Source: Spirochaetia bacterium
GTDB taxonomy: Bacteria > Spirochaetota > Spirochaetia > Sphaerochaetales > Sphaerochaetaceae
Assembly (NCBI GenBank): GCA_009929055.1
Contig: SABI01000149.1
Location: 1 to 6,270 of the forward strand
DNA length: 6,270 nucleotides
Direction of reading: 5' to 3'
Shown: piece after piece, positions 1 to 4,095 of the stretch
Position numbering within the stretch: position 1 is the first letter of the stretch
Layout: each line of letters starts with the position of its first letter
Notes under the pieces: model-generated
What the model saw: the letters and a program-made list of their open reading frames with translations, nothing else
Databases searched by the model: none
Told to the model about the DNA's origin: nothing
Position numbers and translations under genes: made by a program

Positions 1-773
1 ATGGAACAGTACTCGTCTCTTTAGGCACCTATATCACCTCAATGATGGTTGGGGAAGAAAATAGGGCAGATACGAGTTCTTATTGGAGTAATCCTGGTGC
101 TACAAAAGGAGAATTCCTCTATGAAAGTAGTGGAATTAGAAGGGGAATGTCGACAGTTACCTGGATAAAAGACCTCCTTGGAAGTGATATTGTAAAAGAG
201 GCAAAATTAAAAGGATTAAGTACTGAAGCATATCTAAATATCCTCGCTAAGGATGTCCCTGTAGGATGTGACGGCCTTTATACAATCCTTCACTGGTTAG
301 CTCGTCCCACTCACCTTCATGAGAGGGGGATGATGGTTGGCTTTAATGGTAATCATAAGGGTCCAGATATGTTTAGATCCATACTCGAAGGAATTGCCAT
401 GACTATGAAAAATAACGCACAGGCAATGTGTGATGAGCGTAAAGTTGAATTAACGAACATCGTAGTCAGTGGAGGGGGCTCTAATGGAGAACTCTTTATG
501 CAAATTTTTGCCGATGTCTTTGGAGTTCCCGCTCATAGGAATGTGGTTAATGGCTCGGCAAGTATGGGTGCTACAATTTGTACAGCTTTGGCATTAGGAA
601 TCTATAGCAATAGGCAAGAAGCTATTGAGCATATGGTACACCTAAGAGATACCTTTAATCCCATTGCACATAATGTAGATATTTATAAACAAATGAATGA
701 AAAGGTCTATTCACACTTAGTAGCTCACACAGATGAATTATTAAGAGCCTCACACGAAATTTTCAATCATTAG
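1..773 (+). CDS. FGGY-family carbohydrate kinase, C-terminal half (5' end outside window)
   Basis: The open frame starts at base 3 and has no start codon of its own. The ATGs at 42 and 45 lie inside the domain, so the gene is cut by the window edge. About 256 residues are visible, roughly half of the usual 490-520. The family phosphorylates sugars or polyols with ATP in the cytoplasm. The visible part is the C-terminal actin-like ATPase lobe. It begins with the core strand GTVLVSLGTYIT, which continues into a loop ending GIRRGMSTVTWIKDLLG. Next is the second half of the FGGY_C signature (DMFRSILEGIA), then the phosphate-binding glycine loop VSGGGSNGELFMQIFADV. The adenine-side helix NGSASMGATICTALALG follows. 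The catalytic Asp and sugar-binding lobe lie upstream, so the substrate cannot be named. Xylulokinase-like or YgcE-like kinases are the nearest types I recall. It is followed by a hairpin and, in the same direction, a BCCT transporter. Confidence 0.88.
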   Translation, partial: GTVLVSLGTYITSMMVGEENRADTSSYWSNPGATKGEFLYESSGIRRGMSTVTWIKDLLGSDIVKEAKLKGLSTEAYLNILAKDVPVGCDGLYTILHWLARPTHLHERGMMVGFNGNHKGPDMFRSILEGIAMTMKNNAQAMCDERKVELTNIVVSGGGSNGELFMQIFADVFGVPAHRNVVNGSASMGATICTALALGIYSNRQEAIEHMVHLRDTFNPIAHNVDIYKQMNEKVYSHLVAHTDELLRASHEIFNH

Positions 774-793
774 TCTCTTCGTTACATGGGAAT

Positions 794-836
794 AACAACA
801 ATACTCACTTTAGATGGTGAAGTATTGTTGTTGTTT
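794..836 (+). terminator. Hairpin after the kinase gene, probable weak intrinsic terminator
   Basis: Bases 794-805 (AACAACAATACT) pair perfectly with 821-832. After a bulged A at 820, three more pairs form (806-808 with 817-819), leaving a loop of about 8 bases. The 3' side runs into GTTT only, without a continuous T tract, and the stem is AT-rich. Termination may therefore be partial, leaving read-through into the transporter gene. The stem starts about 20 bases after the kinase stop, a usual distance for a terminator. Confidence 0.5.
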
Positions 837-845
837 ATCAACAAC
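830..845 (+). promoter_or_regulatory. Second small hairpin overlapping the first, ahead of the transporter gene
   Basis: GTTGTT at 830-835 pairs with AACAAC at 840-845 around the loop TATC. The left arm shares bases 830-832 with the 3' arm of the preceding hairpin, so the two cannot both form fully. It lies about 20 bases before the transporter's ribosome binding site. It could be an alternative fold in a leader, or merely a by-product of the TTG/CAA-rich sequence. No regulator or ligand can be inferred. Confidence 0.25.
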
Positions 846-864
846 TGAAGTTACGCCCCTTTAT

Positions 865-869
865 GAGGA
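865..869 (+). promoter_or_regulatory. Ribosome binding site that selects the start at 878
   Basis: GAGGA lies 8 bases before ATG 878 and overlaps the alternative in-frame ATG at 863. The stretch upstream of 863 (AAGTTACGCCCCTTT) offers no comparable match. The next in-frame ATG, at 884, would have a spacing of 14, which is too long. Confidence 0.6.
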
Positions 870-877
870 ATATTATA

Positions 878-2434
878 ATGAATATGAAACAAAAGGGCAC
901 CAATGGGTCGAAAAAGCTTCGTCCATGGGTGTTCTATCCTTCGTTTATCCTTCTTTTATTAACAATTATTTTAAGTTTTGTTAACTATGATGCATTTATT
1001 CGAATAACAACAGCTGCAAAAGATTTTATGGTAAGTGATATGGGCTGGGTATTTAGTATTACAGGAATTTTGTGTGTCATCATGGTTATTGCAGCATATT
1101 TTTCGCCTTTAGGAAAGATTCGTCTCGGTGGACCGAATGCAAAGCCATTACTTAAAAAAACTTCTTGGTTTGCAATCACACTATGTACCACTATTGCTGC
1201 AGGTATTCTTTTTTGGGGAACAGCTGAACCTATTTGGCACCTCGCCTATCCACCAGAATCCCTTGGGATCGAACCAATGTCAGCTGATGCTGCCCTCTAT
1301 GCGATGGAAACAATGTACCTCCATTGGACCTTTGTTCCATACGCTATTTATGCTGTCCCTGTTATTGTCTTTGCCTTCGCTTATTACAATATGAATAGAA
1401 GTTTTAGTGTAGGCTCTCAAATTGCCCCTCTAGTAACACAAGAGAGACAAAAGAAAATGAATGGTATCATTGATGCTGTTGTCCTTTTTACTGTTGCAGC
1501 AGGTATTTCTGCCTCTTTTGGAACAGCCGTACTAAACATGGGTGGAGGAATTAATGCCCTTTTTGGAATAGATAACTCTAAAACCCTGTGGGTGATGATT
1601 ACATTAGTTGGGACAGCTGCTTTTATCATCTCTAGTGGAACAGGATTGATGAAAGGAATTAAAGTTCTCTCTGATGTAAATGTCTATATCTATTATGTAA
1701 TTATTGCTCTTCTTCTGATTCTTGGTCCCGCAATGTATTTTTTTGGATTAGGAACAGAAGCTTTTGGAAGTTTTATCGATAATATCTTTACAAAATCACT
1801 TTTTACTGGGGTTGCTGCTAACGACTCTTGGGCTTCTGGATGGACAATGTTCTATTGGTCTAACTGGATGGCATGGGCTCCTGTTTCTGCAGTATTCCTT
1901 GCGAGAATTGCTTACGGGTATACTATTAAAGAAGTAGTTACGATGAACTTTGTTATTCCGAGTATTTTTAGTGTTATCTGGATGACAATTCTCTCTGGAA
2001 CAACTATTAATTTCCAGATGACAGGAAGGGTAGATGTGTTAGCAATTATGAATGAACAGGGCTCTGGTGCTGCAGCTTATGCTGTATTAGGGGAGTTGCC
2101 CCTTTCTGGAATCATTATTGCCCTCTATCTTGTAGCTGTTCTCATTTCCTTTATCACCGCAACAGACTCAACTACCAATGCAATGGCGAGTATTTGTACG
2201 ACAGGGATTAAAGAGGGGAGTCAAGAAGCTCCACTATTAATCAAGATCATTTGGGGTGCTATTATTGGGGCAGTATCATTGGTGTTTATTACCACCCTTG
2301 GTATTGATGGAATAAAAATGATGTCCTATCTTGGTGGATTTCCAGCCCTCTTCTTGGGCCTGTTAAGTATCGTCTCTCTAATAGTCCTTATGAAGAACCC
2401 TAGAAAATATGATAGATTTTCTAAAAATGAATAA
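878..2434 (+). CDS. BCCT-family secondary transporter (betaine/choline/carnitine type, substrate unknown)
   Basis: This is an integral inner-membrane carrier of 518 residues, with about 12 hydrophobic segments between residues 20 and 506. Family marks are FWGTAEP (112-118), HWT..PYAIYA (149-159), the Trp-box segment YWSNWMAWAP (326-335) followed by FLARIAYG, and the TM8 motif FITATDS (425-431). The family imports quaternary-amine solutes, coupled to Na+ or protons or by exchange. Against BetP as I recall it, W189, Y197, W374 and W377 are kept (W150, Y158, W330, W333). W194 is Tyr155, W373 is Asn329, and the glycine motif GMGIG reads TIAAG. The substrate is therefore uncertain. N- and C-terminal tails are short (about 20 and 14 residues), so BetP-like osmosensing is unlikely. 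The ATG at 878 is preferred because GAGGA at 865-869 lies 8 bases upstream. An in-frame ATG at 863 would give 523 residues but has no Shine-Dalgarno. The upstream kinase gene is co-directional. Confidence 0.9.
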   Translation: MNMKQKGTNGSKKLRPWVFYPSFILLLLTIILSFVNYDAFIRITTAAKDFMVSDMGWVFSITGILCVIMVIAAYFSPLGKIRLGGPNAKPLLKKTSWFAITLCTTIAAGILFWGTAEPIWHLAYPPESLGIEPMSADAALYAMETMYLHWTFVPYAIYAVPVIVFAFAYYNMNRSFSVGSQIAPLVTQERQKKMNGIIDAVVLFTVAAGISASFGTAVLNMGGGINALFGIDNSKTLWVMITLVGTAAFIISSGTGLMKGIKVLSDVNVYIYYVIIALLLILGPAMYFFGLGTEAFGSFIDNIFTKSLFTGVAANDSWASGWTMFYWSNWMAWAPVSAVFLARIAYGYTIKEVVTMNFVIPSIFSVIWMTILSGTTINFQMTGRVDVLAIMNEQGSGAAAYAVLGELPLSGIIIALYLVAVLISFITATDSTTNAMASICTTGIKEGSQEAPLLIKIIWGAIIGAVSLVFITTLGIDGIKMMSYLGGFPALFLGLLSIVSLIVLMKNPRKYDRFSKNE

Positions 2435-2456
2435 AAGTAGATAGATTATGTTATGA

Positions 2457-2519
2457 GGCAATTGATGTTCTTATTAGTGTTTGATTTTGATGAGTAGGAA
2501 CATCATTGCCATATTTTTT
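2457..2519 (+). terminator. Intrinsic terminator of the BCCT transporter gene
   Basis: GGCAATTGATGTTC (2457-2470) pairs with GAACATCATTGCC (2498-2510) with a single bulged T, leaving a loop of about 27 bases. A run of six T (2514-2519) follows after ATA. It begins 22 bases after the transporter stop. The orientation of the T run shows it serves the + strand. Confidence 0.8.
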
Positions 2520-2532
2520 ACCTGAATCTCAT

Positions 2533-2568
2533 AAAAAAACCAGATATAGAGATATACCTGGTTTTATT
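2533..2568. terminator. Bidirectional terminator hairpin between convergent genes
   Basis: AAAACCAG (2536-2543) pairs with CTGGTTTT (2558-2565). After an A-C mismatch, TATA pairs with TATA around the loop GAGA. Seven A at 2533-2539 become a U run in - strand transcripts, and TTTTATT follows on the + strand. It lies about 20 bases beyond the stop of the Hc1-like gene, so its main job is probably to end that - strand transcript. It can also back up the + strand terminator just upstream. Confidence 0.8.
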
Positions 2569-2585
2569 AAAAATTAGAGAAAGTG

Positions 2586-2762
2586 TTATTCAACGTTTTT
2601 CTCGTCTTGAATTTCCTTTCTTCGTTCTTTAGCGAGTTTGCCTAACTCTCCAAGAGCTTTTCTTGCTCGAGCAGCCGATGCTTTAACGCCTTTTTCTGTA
2701 AATTTCTGATTCTCAGCTACATATGCTTCGAATTGAGCCACTATTTGCTCATGTACACTCAT
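2586..2762 (-). CDS. Small basic histone H1-like (Hc1-type) DNA-binding protein
   Basis: This gene of 58 codons begins MSVHEQIVAQFEAYVAENQK and continues with the basic stretch EKGVKASAARARKALGELGK and then LAKERRKEIQ. This pattern matches what I recall of Hc1-family proteins of chlamydiae and the short histone H1 homologues of Bacteroidetes, typically E(K)GNKAA..RARK..LELEKL.KE.RK. Between residues 20 and 49 there are 11 Lys/Arg and only 3 acidic residues. The whole chain looks helical, with no Cys, Trp or membrane segment. The expected role is nucleoid binding and compaction. Compared with chlamydial Hc1 it lacks the long Lys/Ala-rich C-terminal tail, like the Bacteroidetes forms. The start is firm: AGGAGG lies 7 bases upstream, behind an extended -10 promoter, and a terminator hairpin follows the stop. 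Family assignment is from memory, but the reality of the gene is well supported. Confidence 0.8.
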   Translation of the reverse strand: MSVHEQIVAQFEAYVAENQKFTEKGVKASAARARKALGELGKLAKERRKEIQDEKNVE

Positions 2763-2769
2763 GTAATAG

Positions 2770-2775
2770 CCTCCT
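2770..2775 (-). promoter_or_regulatory. Consensus Shine-Dalgarno of the Hc1-like gene
   Basis: The - strand reads AGGAGG, 7 bases before the ATG at 2762-2760. It is the strongest ribosome binding site in the window. It fixes the start and suggests high translation, as expected for an abundant nucleoid protein. Confidence 0.85.
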
Positions 2776-2783
2776 CGTATAAT

Positions 2784-2795
2784 TATTAATTAATA
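2784..2795. repeat. 12-base perfect palindrome in the leader of the Hc1-like gene
   Basis: TATTAATTAATA is its own reverse complement. It lies just downstream of the predicted transcription start and upstream of the Shine-Dalgarno. This would suit a repressor site, but AT-only palindromes arise easily in AT-rich spacers. Confidence 0.3.
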
Positions 2796-2803
2796 CTAAC
2801 ATA

Positions 2804-2812
2804 ATTATACCA
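2804..2812 (-). promoter_or_regulatory. Extended -10 promoter of the Hc1-like gene
   Basis: The - strand reads TGGTATAAT, a perfect TATAAT with the TG of an extended -10 element. It lies about 40 bases upstream of the start codon. No good -35 box lies 16-18 bases further upstream, which fits an extended -10 promoter. Transcription would start near 2797, giving a leader of about 35 bases. Confidence 0.65.
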
Positions 2813-2842
2813 TAAGACAAGGAATTTGGATTGAAATATTTG

Positions 2843-2861
2843 AAAAAAAAGGGTAAAAACC
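2843..2861 (-). terminator. Possible weak terminator after the U32-family gene
   Basis: Just after the stop codon the - strand reads GGTTTTTACC and then a run of eight T (complement of 2843-2850). The stem is only three base pairs (GGT/ACC), so termination may be inefficient and some transcripts could continue into the Hc1-like gene. No better hairpin is visible in this gap. Confidence 0.25.
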
Positions 2862-2862
2862 A

Positions 2863-4092
2863 TCAATTTATCTGCTTTCTGATGATATATCCGGCTTTTA
2901 AGGGCACTTGCGTCTCTAAAATTACTCTCTGATGATGATTTGCTTTTTCCATGACATCTAAATCTTCATTCAATAGGGTAAATGAAGCATCTTTTATAAA
3001 GAGAATGTCGGGGCCAATGAATTCAATCTCTTCCCCTTTCTCAATTTTATTCTTTAGATCGAGTTGATACCGGTTATTTCCCAGCTCTTTTTCTACAGTA
3101 CCTATCAACAAGTATTCTCTTACATAGGTAAGATCTGTAGGTGTTTCAATATCATCTTTAGAGAAGAAAAACCCTGTTGAATATTCTCTGTGACTTACAC
3201 TTTCGAGCTCTTCTTTATAAGCAAGAGCTTCTGATTCATCTAATCCATGTTCTATTACATCAATAGCTTTTCTATAAGCCCGAGTTACTGTCGCTACGTA
3301 GTAGAGACTTTTCATCCTTCCTTCGATTTTGAGTGAGTCTACTCCCGCTTCTTTTAATTCTCTTAAGTGGTCAATCATGTTCAAGTCTTTTGAGCTAAGG
3401 ATAGTAGAATACCCATCCTCTTCAATAACAGGAAAGTATTCCCCTTTACGAGTCTCTTCTTCAATGAAGTACTCTTTAGGGGCCTCTTTCTCATAGATGT
3501 TATACTTCCACCTACAGGTGTGGGCACAGTCTCCTTCATTCGCACTCCTATTACTTAAGTGGGCACTTAAAAAGCATCTGCCTGAGTAGGCCATACACAT
3601 AGCACCATGAACAAAGGTTTCTATCTCAATCTCAGGTACAGCATCTTTTATTCGTTTGATATCATCAAGACTTACTTCTCGCCCTAAGATAATGCGACTA
3701 AAACCAAGCTCTTTATAAGCTCTCACAGCACCACTGTTAAGGGTATTTGCTTGAGTCGAAAGGTGAAGGTGAACAGAGTCCCCAAGCGTTTGACGAATGA
3801 GCATTGCTGGACCTAAGTCACTCACGATATAGGCATCAAAAGGATAATCTTTAAGAGTTTCTACACGAGAGGCGAAATTCCTATAATCTTCTTCATGAAA
3901 AAATCTATTTACTGCTCCGTAGAGTTTCTTGTCTCCTTTAACTCGAGTGAGTTCTTTGATAGAAGAGAACTCTACATTACTTGCTCTATCCCTAAGAGAA
4001 AAATCTTTTACACCTATGTAGGCAGCATCTGCCCCATAGGTGTAAGCATATTCTAATTTCTGTAATGACCCAGCAGGGCTCAGTAATTCCAT
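2863..4092 (-). CDS. trhP: Peptidase U32-family protein, TrhP/YegQ-like tRNA hydroxylation protein
   Basis: This is a 409-residue cytoplasmic protein. Residues 1-280 form the TIM-barrel-like U32 core, opening MELLSPAGS.QKLEYAYTYGADAAYIG. The family signature ETFVHGAMCMAYSGRC is at 158-173. Four cysteines in the pattern C-x6-C-x15-C-x3-C (166, 173, 189, 193) match the probable Fe-S ligands of the family. HREYSTGFFF (301-310) and the C-terminal beta domain (about 327-409, YLLIGTVEKE...GEEIEFIGPD) complete the usual architecture. Despite the peptidase name, characterised members of this length (E. coli TrhP/YegQ, B. subtilis YrrO) act with prephenate in forming 5-hydroxyuridine at tRNA position 34. 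The 23S rRNA enzyme RlhA is much longer. The start is supported by AGGA ending 6 bases upstream, inside the end of lon. Only 3 bases separate it from the lon stop, so the two are co-transcribed. Other U32 paralogues exist, so the exact subfamily is less sure than the family. Confidence 0.82.
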   Translation of the reverse strand: MELLSPAGSLQKLEYAYTYGADAAYIGVKDFSLRDRASNVEFSSIKELTRVKGDKKLYGAVNRFFHEEDYRNFASRVETLKDYPFDAYIVSDLGPAMLIRQTLGDSVHLHLSTQANTLNSGAVRAYKELGFSRIILGREVSLDDIKRIKDAVPEIEIETFVHGAMCMAYSGRCFLSAHLSNRSANEGDCAHTCRWKYNIYEKEAPKEYFIEEETRKGEYFPVIEEDGYSTILSSKDLNMIDHLRELKEAGVDSLKIEGRMKSLYYVATVTRAYRKAIDVIEHGLDESEALAYKEELESVSHREYSTGFFFSKDDIETPTDLTYVREYLLIGTVEKELGNNRYQLDLKNKIEKGEEIEFIGPDILFIKDASFTLLNEDLDVMEKANHHQRVILETQVPLKAGYIIRKQIN

Positions 4093-4095
4093 CTT

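Larger units (their letters stand above)
774..864 (+). other. Spacer between kinase and transporter genes
   Basis: This spacer has no gene. It contains the two overlapping hairpins described separately and no convincing -35/-10 pair. The transporter may therefore depend on read-through from upstream or on a promoter too weak to recognise by eye. Confidence 0.5.

Noticed and set aside
1..24. ATG at base 1 as a possible start
   Set aside because: That frame reaches a stop after seven codons (TAG at 22-24). The kinase frame begins at base 3 and is continuous from outside the window.
874..879. TATAAT match near the transporter start
   Set aside because: It overlaps the chosen start codon, would start transcription inside the gene, and has no -35 box at the right distance (851-856 reads TTACGC).
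985..1191. Open frame of 68 codons on the - strand inside the transporter gene
   Set aside because: It is fully inside the clear BCCT frame, resembles no family, and has no ribosome binding site; it is a shadow frame.
1128..1394. Open frame of 88 codons on the + strand inside the transporter gene
   Set aside because: It is an out-of-frame reading of the membrane protein; its hydrophobic, Met/Leu-rich translation is typical of such shadows.
1417..1629. Open frame of 70 codons on the - strand inside the transporter gene
   Set aside because: It is antisense to conserved BCCT segments, with no start signals or recognisable domain.
2863..4092. Reading the U32-family gene as a secreted collagenase or protease
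   Set aside because: There is no signal peptide, and the C-x6-C-x15-C-x3-C pattern, length and C-terminal domain match the RNA-hydroxylation branch. The peptidase name is historical.
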